Positions 7,956-16,303 of a stretch of 64,000 bases of DNA are shown piece by piece. How positions within the stretch are numbered: the stretch's first letter is position 1; each line of letters opens with the position of its first letter. The position numbers were made by a program, and so were the translations under genes. The notes under the pieces were generated by a model, which was not told the origin of the DNA, did not search any database, and worked only from the letters and a program-made list of their open reading frames with translations. Origin of the DNA: Actinoplanes palleronii (GTDB taxonomy: Bacteria; Actinomycetota; Actinomycetes; Mycobacteriales; Micromonosporaceae); assembly GCF_016862315.1 (NCBI RefSeq), contig NZ_BOMS01000043.1:1-64000 (forward strand), written 5' to 3'.

Positions 7956-9763
7956 TTCTCGTCGCCGTCCGTGGCACCCGGGCCGGCCACGCCGATGATC
8001 GAGGTCTCGTCGATGTCGTCCGGCTCGCTCTCCGCCGGCCGCGGCCGGGCGTCGTTCTCCACCGGCCACGGCCGGGCGTCGTTCTCGACCGATCGCGGCC
8101 GGACTTCGCTCTCCACCGGTCGCGGCCGGACCTTCGCCGAGACCGGCTCGCCGCGCTCGGACAGTGACGAGAGTTGCTGCGTCGGCTCGTCGATCAGCGG
8201 CTCGACATACGGCGGCGGCAGGGTCACGGCCGGCGCGGACGGCACGCCGGCCCGCCGGGTGGTGAGCCGCGGCAGCACCACGGCGCCGAGCAGCCGGGTG
8301 CCCACCCGCTGCAGCTGCTCGGTCGCGTCCAGCAGGGCCGGGCGGCGGGTGCGGCGCAGCTCGACCGCGAGGATCGCCGCGTCGGCGAAGCTGGCCAGGC
8401 TCTGCGCGTCGGCGCTGCTGCTCGTCGACGGTGCCTCGATGACCACGTAACCGCCCTGCCGGCTGAGCGCCTCCAGGGTGTCGCGCAGCCGCTGCGACTG
8501 CATCAGACCGGCCGCGGTCGCCGAGCCACCCGTGGTGATCACCCGCAGCGACGGGATCCGCGGGGTGCGCTGCAGCGCGCGGACCAGGCCGACCCGGCCG
8601 GCCAGCAGCTCGGAGAGACCGGGCACGGCGGCGACGCCGAGCATCCGGGCCAGCGGCGCGGCGTCGACCACGCTGTCCGGCAGGTGCGCGCCGATCAGGA
8701 CGACGTCACTGCCGGTACGGGCGAGCGCCGCCGCCAGGTTCGCCGCGACCAGGGTGCTCGCCGAGCCCCGGCTGGTCCCGGTCACCACGATGATCCGGTC
8801 GGTGGGCTCCAGGCTGGCCAGCACCTCGTTGCGCAGCCGGTTGAAGACCCGGCCGCCCGGTCCGTAGGGCTGCAGCACGTCGTCGAAGTGCGGGGTGGTC
8901 CGCTCGTCCAGGGCGGCCAGCACCGGCACCCGGCCCCGATCCCGGACGTCCACCGCGGTGACCAGCCGCCGGTCGAACCGTTCCCGCAGGTACGCCAGCG
9001 CCAGCCCGACCAGCAGCCCGATCATCCCGCCGGTGGCGATGTCCAGCAGCGTGTTCGGGCTGGACGGCTTCTCCGGCACCCGGGCGTCGCTGATGATGCT
9101 GCCGCCGCCGACCGTGGTGGTGGTCAGCTCGTTCAGCTTGCCGGTCAGGTTGTTCAGCTGGTTCTGCGAGTTGCTCCGCAGGCTCTGCAGGTTGCTCTCG
9201 GTGGAGCTGCCCCGCTGGGCGATCGCCAGCCGCGCGTTGATCCCGGTGAGCGCGCCGGTGAGTTGCTTGACCTTCAGATTCAGCGAGGCGATCTGCTTGT
9301 CCAGCTGGGCCCGCGCGGTCTCCTCCCGGTTCCGCAGGTACGCCTCGGCGAACGCGTGCGACCCGGCCTGCGCCTTCATCGGCGCGTCTGCCTTGAAGGT
9401 GATCACCAGAACCGTGGTGTTCGCCGGGACCTGCACCGACACCGAGTGCGCCAGCTCGACCGGCGACACGTCGGTGCGCAGCAGCGCGGCGGCCTTCGCG
9501 GCGACCGCGCCGGAACCGATCAGCTGGGCCTCGGTGTCCAGGTTGACGGCGCCCTTGGTCCGGCCGCCCTGCGCGTTGACGTCCTGGTCGACCGGCTGGA
9601 CCAGCACCGACGAGGACGACTCGTACGTGCGGGGCAGGGCCTGGGTGACCGCGGTGCCGACGCCCAGGCCCGCGGCCGTCGCGACCAGAGCGATCCACCA
9701 GTGCCGGCGGACCGCGCCGAGGTAGTGCGCGATATCGGAGGACGGTGGGCGAGACGCTTCCAT
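7952..9763 (-). CDS. Wzz-like chain-length protein fused to a degenerate BY-kinase domain
   Basis: A 603-residue inner-membrane protein. Helix 1 (~22-42) and helix 2 (~240-260) bracket an extracytoplasmic Wzz-type region with a coiled-coil section (~140-215). After helix 2 comes a CpsD/BY-kinase-like domain, but the P-loop position reads VVTGTSRGSAS (~327-336) without the usual GKS/GKT lysine. The Walker A' position reads VVLIGAHLPD, lacking the usual aspartates. The C-terminus has four 9-residue repeats and no tyrosine cluster. It probably sets chain length without autokinase activity (inference). It is first of the coupled minus-strand genes, 88 bp after the APS kinase. Confidence 0.85.
   Translation of the reverse strand: MEASRPPSSDIAHYLGAVRRHWWIALVATAAGLGVGTAVTQALPRTYESSSSVLVQPVDQDVNAQGGRTKGAVNLDTEAQLIGSGAVAAKAAALLRTDVSPVELAHSVSVQVPANTTVLVITFKADAPMKAQAGSHAFAEAYLRNREETARAQLDKQIASLNLKVKQLTGALTGINARLAIAQRGSSTESNLQSLRSNSQNQLNNLTGKLNELTTTTVGGGSIISDARVPEKPSSPNTLLDIATGGMIGLLVGLALAYLRERFDRRLVTAVDVRDRGRVPVLAALDERTTPHFDDVLQPYGPGGRVFNRLRNEVLASLEPTDRIIVVTGTSRGSASTLVAANLAAALARTGSDVVLIGAHLPDSVVDAAPLARMLGVAAVPGLSELLAGRVGLVRALQRTPRIPSLRVITTGGSATAAGLMQSQRLRDTLEALSRQGGYVVIEAPSTSSSADAQSLASFADAAILAVELRRTRRPALLDATEQLQRVGTRLLGAVVLPRLTTRRAGVPSAPAVTLPPPYVEPLIDEPTQQLSSLSERGEPVSAKVRPRPVESEVRPRSVENDARPWPVENDARPRPAESEPDDIDETSIIGVAGPGATDGDEK
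8030..8137. repeat. 27-bp in-frame tandem repeat, four copies
   Basis: Four head-to-tail 27-bp units (8030, 8057, 8084, 8111) encode four 9-residue repeats near the C-terminus of the Wzz-like protein, with consensus (V/A)RPRPVE(S/N)(E/D). The period is a multiple of three, so copy-number change would keep the frame. Confidence 0.85.
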
Positions 9764-9798
9764 CGGTGTCCGCGGCCTTTCGGAGGAGTGTCAGCTTT

Positions 9799-9828
9799 GG
9801 GCGTTTCGCCCCAAGGGGCTAAACGCCC
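9799..9828. terminator. Hairpin between APS kinase and Wzz-like genes
   Basis: GGGCGTTT pairs with AAACGCCC, and CCCC-AA-GGGG extends the stem inside a short mismatch. It lies in the 88-bp gap between the APS kinase end and the Wzz-like start on the minus strand. There is no T run, so it may attenuate or protect RNA ends rather than fully terminate. Confidence 0.5.
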
Positions 9829-9851
9829 CACTCCTACCGCCGGTGATGGGG

Positions 9852-11372
9852 TCAGCTCAGTTTGGGCTCCACCCAGCCGTTCTCGACCAGGTAGCCGAGC
9901 ACCTGTTCGACCGCTTCGGCCACCGACATCGTGGTGGTGTCCAGGGTCAGCTCGGCGTCCAGGGGCTCCTCGTACGGGTCGTCGATGCCGGTCATCCCGC
10001 GCAACTGACCGGCCCGGGCCCGGGCGTACAGGCCCTTGCGGTCGCGGCGCTCGCAGACCTCCAGCGGGGTCGCCACGTGCACCAGGACGAACCCGGCGCC
10101 GGCCTCCACCGCCATCCGGCGCACCGCGGCACGGGCGTTCTCGTACGGGGCGATCGGGCACGCCACCGCCATGCCCCGGTGCCGGCCGACCTCGGCGGCG
10201 ACCCAGCCGATCCGGCGGACGTTCTTGTCCCGGTCGGCCTTGCTGAAGCCCAGCCCGGCGGTCAGTTCCCGGCGCACCACGTCGCCGTCGAGCAGGGTGA
10301 CCGTGCGCTCACCGGTCTCGCGCAGCGCGTCGGCCAGGTTGCGGGCCACCGTCGACTTGCCCGAGCCGGACAGGCCGGTGAAGAAGAGCACCAGGCCGCG
10401 GTGCCGACGTGGCGGCCGGACCCGGGACAGCTCCTTGGCGACGGCCGGCGGGGTGTGCCACTCGGGCAGCGGGAAGCCCCGGTCCAGCAGGTCGTCGATC
10501 TCGGCCGCGGTCATCGCCAGGCGGCGGTTGCGGGGCGGGATGTCGTCGCGCCAGCGCCACTGGCCGTCCCGGTTGTCGTAGGCCAGCTCACGCGGCACCA
10601 GCACCCGCAGGCCCGCGCCGGAGAGCGCCTCGCCGGTGGAGAGCACGTGGGTCACGCCGTAGGCGGCGGCCACCCGGGAGCGCAGCAGCGCGTCGCGCAT
10701 CTCGTCGCCACGCGGCAGCAGCGGCACGGCGACCACGGTGGCCGGGGGCATCCGGTCACGGGCCGCGAAGACCGCCCGGACGAGCGCCTCCGGCGGCAGG
10801 CCGTCCGGACCGTGTCCGCTCACCGGGATCAGGATCAGCAGGTGTGCGGCGAGCGTACGGGCGGCGTGCGCGATCTGCGCCAGCTGCGGGCGGTGCAGCG
10901 GCCGATCGGCGATCACGCCGAGCACCCGGCCGGGCGGGAGCAGCGACCGGACCTCTTCCGGCGTACGCCGAAGTCGCTGGAACGGACCGTGCCCCCCGTC
11001 GCCCATCGGGCGGACCGGGCCGCCCAGGCCGAACCGGTTGTCGGCGATCCGCCAGACGTCGGTGGCCTCGATCGCCGCGATCGGGGCGCCCTCCAGGTCG
11101 GTGAGCACCACGTGACGACGGCCGGGGTCGGCCGGGTCGATCCGCTCGGCCAGCTCACCGGGGATCTCCAGCGTCACCGCCACCGGCCACGGGGTGCCGT
11201 CGGCCAGGCGACCGGTGCGCTTGAGCGCGGCCAGGTCGGCCCGGACCAGGAATCCGGTCAGCGGCGCGTAGGCCCCGGAGAGCAGCAGCTCGAGATCTGC
11301 CAGCTCATAGGGGCGTGGAGCGAACGACGGTGCGTCCCGCAGGACGTCTTCGGGCAATACCGAGCCACTCAC
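9852..11372 (-). CDS. cysC: APS kinase with degenerate ATP-sulfurylase-like N-domain
   Basis: A 506-residue cytosolic protein. Residues ~325-500 are an APS kinase: P-loop FFTGLSGSGKST (331-341) and LLDGDVVRRELTAGLGFSKADRDKNVRRIG, which holds the DGD and substrate loops. It phosphorylates adenylyl sulfate to PAPS. Residues ~20-300 resemble ATP sulfurylase, but the catalytic QxRNPxHxxH motif reads IADRPLHRPQ (154-163), keeping only one His, and the GRDHAG loop appears replaced by STGEALSGAG. That domain is therefore probably inactive, and APS would have to come from a separate sulfurylase (inference). PAPS would feed the sulfotransferase at 4481-5359. The gene is divergent from the GH26-like gene. 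Confidence 0.87.
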   Translation of the reverse strand: MSGSVLPEDVLRDAPSFAPRPYELADLELLLSGAYAPLTGFLVRADLAALKRTGRLADGTPWPVAVTLEIPGELAERIDPADPGRRHVVLTDLEGAPIAAIEATDVWRIADNRFGLGGPVRPMGDGGHGPFQRLRRTPEEVRSLLPPGRVLGVIADRPLHRPQLAQIAHAARTLAAHLLILIPVSGHGPDGLPPEALVRAVFAARDRMPPATVVAVPLLPRGDEMRDALLRSRVAAAYGVTHVLSTGEALSGAGLRVLVPRELAYDNRDGQWRWRDDIPPRNRRLAMTAAEIDDLLDRGFPLPEWHTPPAVAKELSRVRPPRRHRGLVLFFTGLSGSGKSTVARNLADALRETGERTVTLLDGDVVRRELTAGLGFSKADRDKNVRRIGWVAAEVGRHRGMAVACPIAPYENARAAVRRMAVEAGAGFVLVHVATPLEVCERRDRKGLYARARAGQLRGMTGIDDPYEEPLDAELTLDTTTMSVAEAVEQVLGYLVENGWVEPKLS

Positions 11373-11389
11373 TTGCTATCCCCTTGCCG

Positions 11390-11428
11390 CCGACTTGGGT
11401 GACAGTTTCGCAGCCCAGTCCAAGTCGG
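11390..11428. promoter_or_regulatory. Spaced inverted repeat in divergent promoter region
   Basis: CCGACTTGG (11390-11398) and CCAAGTCGG (11420-11428) form a perfect 9-bp inverted repeat with a 21-bp spacer. They lie between the divergent APS kinase and GH26-like genes, close to the APS kinase start, and could bind a regulator or loop DNA. Confidence 0.4.
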
Positions 11429-11544
11429 TCGAGGCGGGATCACGATCTCGGCGCGCCGAGGACGAATTCGGCCGTTCCCCGGACATCGGCTTTAAATCCT
11501 ATCTTTCTGGACAAAACCGGATGATTTCTTGATACTGGGCGATT

Positions 11545-12669
11545 GTGAGACGGATCCCGCGTTTAACCGCCCTCGGCACGGCCCTCATGATGGTCCTGGC
11601 AACCGCCCTGACCTTGACCGGCACAGAAGGCGCTGACCAGCGCGAACAGCCGGAAAGGATGCCTCAGACGGTGCTCAGCGGAGCACTGGCCACCGGAGCG
11701 CCGGCCCGGGCCGCCGCGCCCCGCCCCTGCCGCACCGGGCGCAAGCTGGTGCCGACCTGCGGCATTCTCTGGGGCGTGGCGCCCGGCGCGCTGACCGACG
11801 AGCGCGGCCCCTCGGCGCTCGCCGACTTCGAGCGCAAGACCGGCCGCCACCAGGCCGTCTTCCACGCGTACCACCACGGGATCCGGCAGGTCTTCCCGAC
11901 CGAGCAGGAGATCGCGATCGCCCGGCAGCCCGGCCGCAAGCGGATCCTGCTGCTCAACTGGAAGCCGGAGAGCGTCTCCTGGGCGCGGATCGCCCGGGGC
12001 GACCGGCGGACCGACGCGTTCCTCGACCGGATGGCCGATCACCTGCGCCGTGACTACCGGGAGCCGTTCTTCTTCGCGATCCACCACGAGGCCGAGGACC
12101 AGGTGCGCGAGCGGCGCGGCTCGGGGTACACGGCCAAGGACTACGCGGCGATGTTCCGGTACGTGGTGAAGCGGCTGCGGGCGCGCGGCGCGAACAACAT
12201 GGTGACCGTGCTGGTGCACATGGCGTACGTCCCGCACACCACGAAGAGCTGGTTTGTCGACATGTACCCGGGTGACGACGTGGTCGACTGGGTCGGGTTC
12301 GACACGTACTCGTACAGCGACCCGGGATACGGCCACGGCGACTTCGCCGAGCTGCTCAACCGGCGGTCGGCGATGAAGCCGCGGTGGCCCGGTTTCTACA
12401 ACTGGGTGCGCGCGCACCATCCGCGGAAACCGGTGATGGTCGCCGAGTGGGGGGTGTGGTTCAGCAAGCGCAACCCCGGACACATGGCCGAGTTCTACCG
12501 CGAAGTGGGACAGCAGATCGGCCGGTTCCCGGCGATCAAGGCGATGGTGCACTTCGAGACGCCGTCCAACAAGAAGGGCCAGGACTCGTCGGTCGACTCC
12601 ACGCCGGCCGCCCTGCGCGAGTACCGCAGGCTGGGCAAACTCCCGGTCTTCCAGGTCGCGGTGGGCTGA
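11545..12669 (+). CDS. Secreted GH26-like glycoside hydrolase with TTA at codon 7
   Basis: A 374-residue exported protein. A basic start (RRIPR) and a hydrophobic run (LGTALMMVLATALTL) form a signal peptide. The mature part is GH26-like: FFFAIHHEAED places a candidate acid/base Glu182, MYPGDDVVDWVGFDTYSYSD is the internal motif, and PVMVAEWGV places a candidate nucleophile Glu301. It shares its fold with the lipoprotein at 1173-2180, but lacks a lipobox and should be released or wall-bound. The start is GTG 11545. Codon 7 (11563-11565) is TTA, the classic early position for bldA-controlled genes. It faces away from the APS kinase and is followed by a hairpin. Confidence 0.82.
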   Translation: MRRIPRLTALGTALMMVLATALTLTGTEGADQREQPERMPQTVLSGALATGAPARAAAPRPCRTGRKLVPTCGILWGVAPGALTDERGPSALADFERKTGRHQAVFHAYHHGIRQVFPTEQEIAIARQPGRKRILLLNWKPESVSWARIARGDRRTDAFLDRMADHLRRDYREPFFFAIHHEAEDQVRERRGSGYTAKDYAAMFRYVVKRLRARGANNMVTVLVHMAYVPHTTKSWFVDMYPGDDVVDWVGFDTYSYSDPGYGHGDFAELLNRRSAMKPRWPGFYNWVRAHHPRKPVMVAEWGVWFSKRNPGHMAEFYREVGQQIGRFPAIKAMVHFETPSNKKGQDSSVDSTPAALREYRRLGKLPVFQVAVG

Positions 12670-12698
12670 CCCGCGACCAAACCTGTGAGAACGCTGAG

Positions 12699-12723
12699 GG
12701 ACCCTGAGACTGCCTCAGGGTCC
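12699..12723 (+). terminator. Terminator after GH26-like gene
   Basis: GGACCCTGAG and CTCAGGGTCC form a perfect 10-bp stem around a 5-base loop, followed by TTCCCTATT. It separates the hydrolase gene from the ABC cassette 43 bp downstream. Confidence 0.7.
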
Positions 12724-12765
12724 TTCCCTATTCATCGGGGTGCGACGACTTCCTAGGCTGAGGCC

Positions 12766-13680
12766 GTGAACATCATCGCTACTCAGGCGCTCACCAAGAC
12801 GTACGGGGGCGGGGTGACCGCCTTGTCCGACCTCACCGTCGCGGTCGAACCCGGCGTCATCGGGCTCGTCGGCGCGAACGGCGCCGGCAAGAGCACGTTC
12901 ATCAAAATCATGCTCGGCCTGATCGCCCCCAGCGGCGGCTCGGTCCGGGTCTTCGACCTCGACCCGGTCACCGAGACCGACAAGGTGCGGGCGCGGGTCG
13001 GATATATGCCGGAGAACGACTGCCTGCCGCCGGACGTCTCGGCCGCCGAGTTCGTCACCCACCTGGCCCGGATGAGCGGCCTGCCGCGCACCGCGGCCCG
13101 CGAGCGCGCCTCCGAGGCGCTCCGCCACGTCGGCCTCTACGAGGAGCGGTACCGCCAGATCGGCGGCTACTCCACCGGTATGAAACAGCGGGTCAAGCTG
13201 GCACAGGCGCTGGTGCACGACCCCGACCTGCTGCTGCTCGACGAGCCCACGAACGGCCTCGACCCGGCCGGCCGGGACGCCATGCTCGCCCTGATCCACC
13301 GGATCGGCACCGAGTTCGGCATCTCCGTCGTGGTCTGCTCGCACCTGCTCGGCGAGGTCGAGCGGATCTGTGACTCGCTGATCGCGATCCAGGGCGGCCG
13401 GCTGCTGCGCGCCGACCGGATCTCCTCGATGACGGCCGCCTCCGACGTGCTCGCGGTCGAGGTCACCGAGCGGACCGACGAGCTGGCCACCCGCCTCGGC
13501 GAGTTGGGCCTGCCGGTGACCCGGGAGGGCCGGATGCTGCTGGTCCCGATGGAGTCCGATCTGGCGTACGACCAGATCCTGCGCGCGGTCACCGACCTCG
13601 AACTCAACCTGCACCGCCTGGACCAGCGCCGGCACCGTGTCGCCGAGCTCTTCACCGCGAAGGAGACCGTCGATGTCTGA
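12766..13680 (+). CDS. ABC transporter ATP-binding protein
   Basis: A 304-residue ABC ATPase of the ABC-2 export type. Visible motifs are Walker A GANGAGKST (~38-46), a signature reading YSTGMKQRVKLAQAL in place of LSGGQ, and Walker B LLLLDEPTNGLDP, followed by a switch His in VVCSHLLGEVE. The start is GTG 12766. It begins a four-gene cassette with two ATPases and two permeases; the next gene overlaps it by 8 bp. The substrate is unknown; such cassettes often handle antibiotics, peptides or envelope lipids. Confidence 0.93.
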   Translation: MNIIATQALTKTYGGGVTALSDLTVAVEPGVIGLVGANGAGKSTFIKIMLGLIAPSGGSVRVFDLDPVTETDKVRARVGYMPENDCLPPDVSAAEFVTHLARMSGLPRTAARERASEALRHVGLYEERYRQIGGYSTGMKQRVKLAQALVHDPDLLLLDEPTNGLDPAGRDAMLALIHRIGTEFGISVVVCSHLLGEVERICDSLIAIQGGRLLRADRISSMTAASDVLAVEVTERTDELATRLGELGLPVTREGRMLLVPMESDLAYDQILRAVTDLELNLHRLDQRRHRVAELFTAKETVDV

Positions 13681-14533
13681 GACCGGCGTCATCCATGACA
13701 TCGGCTACCAGCGGTACGAGGGCCCCCGCCTGGGCCGCGCCGCCGCGATCAACGCGCTCTACGTGCACGGCCTGCGCGCCGCGTTCGGCCTGGGCCGGTC
13801 CGCTAAAGCCAAGATCTTCCCCTGGCTGGTCGCCGGGATCACCGTGCTGGTCGCGGTGATCATCGCGGCGGTGAAGTCGCAGATCCCGGACTTCACGTTC
13901 GGCTACGTCGACTTCGACGACAACTTGAGCTGGCTGATCATCTTCTTCGTGGCGATCCTGGCGCCGGCCCTGGTCTCCCGGGACATCCGCTCCGGCGTGC
14001 TGCCGCTCTACTTCAGCCGCCCGCTGCGCGCCGCCGACTACGTGATCGCCAAGTTCCTGGCCATGGTCACCGCGGTCTGGCTGCTGCTCGGGGTGCCGCA
14101 GTTCATCATGTTCCTGGGCGCCGCGTTCACCACCAAGGACGGCTTCTCCGGTGTCTGGGACGAGGTGCAGGACCTGGCGCCCGGCTGGGCGTACAGCCTG
14201 CTCTGGGCGCTGCTGTTCACCAGCATCGGCCTGCTCGTCGCGTCGCTGACCGGCAAGCAGGCGTTCGCCGCCGGTGGCATCGTGGCGATCTTCCTGATGA
14301 CCGCACCGGTGGTCGGTGTGCTCAGCGTGCTGCCGTCCAGCGCCGCCAACCACATGGCCGGCCTGGCCAGCCCGATGACGCTGATCAGCGGGGTCGGCTC
14401 CTGGGCCCTGGGCAGCCAGATCGGCCTCGACCTCGGCCGGTACGGACCGATCTACGGCATCGAGGCGTTCTGCCTGATCGCCGCTTCCCTCCTGCTCCTG
14501 CTCGCCCGCTACCGGAAGGTGGCCGCGCTGTGA
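13673..14533 (+). CDS. ABC-2 type permease
   Basis: A 286-residue membrane protein with six predicted helices, the first near LVAGITVLVAVIIAAV. The motif VSRDIRSGVLPLYFSRPLRAADYVIAKF is the characteristic cytoplasmic loop of ABC-2 permeases. I chose ATG 13673, which overlaps the preceding stop by 8 bp and gives the natural MSETGVIHDIGYQRYEGPRLG start; the in-frame upstream ATG at 13637 lies inside the ATPase gene. It pairs with the ATPase before it. Confidence 0.9.
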   Translation: MSETGVIHDIGYQRYEGPRLGRAAAINALYVHGLRAAFGLGRSAKAKIFPWLVAGITVLVAVIIAAVKSQIPDFTFGYVDFDDNLSWLIIFFVAILAPALVSRDIRSGVLPLYFSRPLRAADYVIAKFLAMVTAVWLLLGVPQFIMFLGAAFTTKDGFSGVWDEVQDLAPGWAYSLLWALLFTSIGLLVASLTGKQAFAAGGIVAIFLMTAPVVGVLSVLPSSAANHMAGLASPMTLISGVGSWALGSQIGLDLGRYGPIYGIEAFCLIAASLLLLLARYRKVAAL

Positions 14534-15492
14534 CGACACAGACCCAGCCCACCGCGCCTGCCCTGCCGGCCGATACCGCGCCCGGCGTGGTCGACCTGCA
14601 GAACGTCTCCCGCTGGTACGGCAACGTCGTCGCGGTCAACGACATCTCGATGTCGCTGGGCGCCGGGGTGACCGGCCTGCTCGGCCCGAACGGCGCCGGC
14701 AAGACCACGGTGCTGCACATGATGGCCGGCTTCCTCGCCCCGTCCAAGGGCACGGTCACCATCGACGGCAAGCCCACCTGGCGCAACCCGGCCGTCTACC
14801 GTGACCTCGGCCTGGTCACCGAGCGCGAGGCGGTGCACGCCTTCCTCACCGCCGAGCAGTTCGTGCTGGCCTGCGCGAAGATGCAGAAGCTGAAGGACCC
14901 GGCCGGAGCCACCCGCCGCGCGCTGGAGCTGGTCGAGATGACCGACGCCGCGCACCGCCGGATCGGCACGTTCTCCAAGGGCATGCGGCAGCGCACCCGG
15001 GTCGCCGCCGCGCTGGTGCACGAGCCGCGGGTGCTGCTGCTCGACGAGCCGTTCAACGGCATGGACCCGCGTCAGCGGATGCACATGATGGAGCTGCTCC
15101 ACTCGCTCGGCGACAACGGGCACACCATCCTGTTCAGCTCGCACATCCTGGAGGAGGTCGAGCAGGTCTCCGGTCTGGTCCAGGTGATCGTCGCGGGCCG
15201 CCTCGCCGCCTCCGGCGACTTCCGCAAGATCCGCCGCCTGATGACCACCCGGCCGCACGTGTTCGCGGTGCGCAGCTCCGACGACCGGCGCCTGGCGGTC
15301 GCGCTGATCGCCGAGTCGTCGGTGGCCGGCATCGAGATCGAGAACGGCGGGCTCACGGTCCGCGCCTCGGACTACGGCGACTTCACCCGCGCTCTGCCCC
15401 GTATCGCCCTCGACCAGGGAATCCGCCTGCACCAGCTGGTGCCGTCGGACGAGTCCCTGGAGAGCGTCTTCTCCTACCTGCTGGAGGCCTGA
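14530..15492 (+). CDS. ABC transporter ATP-binding protein
   Basis: A 320-residue ABC ATPase. Walker A is GPNGAGKTT, the signature region reads FSKGMRQRTRVAAAL, Walker B is VLLLDEPFNGMDP, and the switch His lies in LFSSHILEEVE. The C-terminal ~90 residues form the extra domain common in this subfamily. It starts at GTG 14530, overlapping the preceding permease stop (GTGA). It is the second ATPase of the cassette and probably works with the permease directly downstream, or in a heteromeric complex with the first pair. Confidence 0.93.
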   Translation: MTTQTQPTAPALPADTAPGVVDLQNVSRWYGNVVAVNDISMSLGAGVTGLLGPNGAGKTTVLHMMAGFLAPSKGTVTIDGKPTWRNPAVYRDLGLVTEREAVHAFLTAEQFVLACAKMQKLKDPAGATRRALELVEMTDAAHRRIGTFSKGMRQRTRVAAALVHEPRVLLLDEPFNGMDPRQRMHMMELLHSLGDNGHTILFSSHILEEVEQVSGLVQVIVAGRLAASGDFRKIRRLMTTRPHVFAVRSSDDRRLAVALIAESSVAGIEIENGGLTVRASDYGDFTRALPRIALDQGIRLHQLVPSDESLESVFSYLLEA

Positions 15493-15493
15493 G

Positions 15494-16204
15494 ATGTCGA
15501 CCGTCGCCATGATCACGGCGCGCGGCCTCTTCGGCCGGCGCCGGGCGCTCATGCTCCTGCCGCTACCCCTGCTGCTGATCGGTCTGGCGGCGATCTGCCG
15601 GGCGTACGACCTGGACCCCTCCCAGTGGGGCACCGCGGTCATCACCGGCCTCGGCTTCGCCGTGGTGCTGCCGGTGATCGCCCTGATCGTCGGCACCGGG
15701 GTGCTCGGCTCCGAGGTCGACGACGGCACGCTGGTGCACATCCTGACCAAGCCGCTGGCCCGCCGCGACATCATCCTGGCGAAGTTCGTGGTCGCCGTGG
15801 TCGCCACCGCCGTCACCACGTCGATCCCGCTCTTCGTGGCCGGCCTGCTGGCCGGCTCGGCGAAGCTCGGTGTCGCCCTGGCGCTCGCCGCGGTGGCCGG
15901 CTCGTTCGCCTACACCGCGTTCTTCCTGATGCTCAGCCTGCTCACCCGTCGCCCGGTGCTGCTCGGCCTGGTCTACATCCTGATCTGGGAGGGCCTGCTG
16001 GGCCGCTGGGTGAGCGGCACCCGGGTGCTCTCCATCGAGCAGTACGTCATCTCGATCGCCGCCAAGCTCGAACCGACCACCCTGCTCGACCCCAAGGTCG
16101 GCGTCATGACCGCGGTGGTGATGAGCGTGCTGTTCGTGGTGGTGTGCACGGTGATCGCCATCAACCGCCTGGGCTCCTTCAGCCTGGCCGGCGAGACCAG
16201 CTGA
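15494..16204 (+). CDS. ABC-2 type permease
   Basis: A 236-residue membrane protein with about six helices. GSEVDDGTLVHILTKPLARRDIILAKFVVAV is the conserved cytoplasmic loop of ABC-2 permeases. It starts 1 bp after the stop of the second ATPase, and a strong terminator follows, so it closes the four-gene operon. Confidence 0.9.
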   Translation: MSTVAMITARGLFGRRRALMLLPLPLLLIGLAAICRAYDLDPSQWGTAVITGLGFAVVLPVIALIVGTGVLGSEVDDGTLVHILTKPLARRDIILAKFVVAVVATAVTTSIPLFVAGLLAGSAKLGVALALAAVAGSFAYTAFFLMLSLLTRRPVLLGLVYILIWEGLLGRWVSGTRVLSIEQYVISIAAKLEPTTLLDPKVGVMTAVVMSVLFVVVCTVIAINRLGSFSLAGETS

Positions 16205-16220
16205 CCCAGGTTCGACGATG

Positions 16221-16254
16221 CCCCGCACCAACAGTGAAAGCTGTTGGTGCGGGG
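16221..16254 (+). terminator. Strong terminator after ABC operon
   Basis: A perfect 14-bp stem, CCCCGCACCAACAG with CTGTTGGTGCGGGG, encloses the 6-base loop TGAAAG and is followed by TATTTC. It lies 17 bp after the permease stop. Confidence 0.88.
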
Positions 16255-16303
16255 TATTTCTGTGTGGCACACCGTACCCTCTGTGTGGCACGCAATCTCG
16301 GCG

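Noticed and set aside
12715..13701. 328-residue frame antisense to the first ABC ATPase
   Set aside because: It mirrors the ATPase coding frame and overlaps a terminator at one end.
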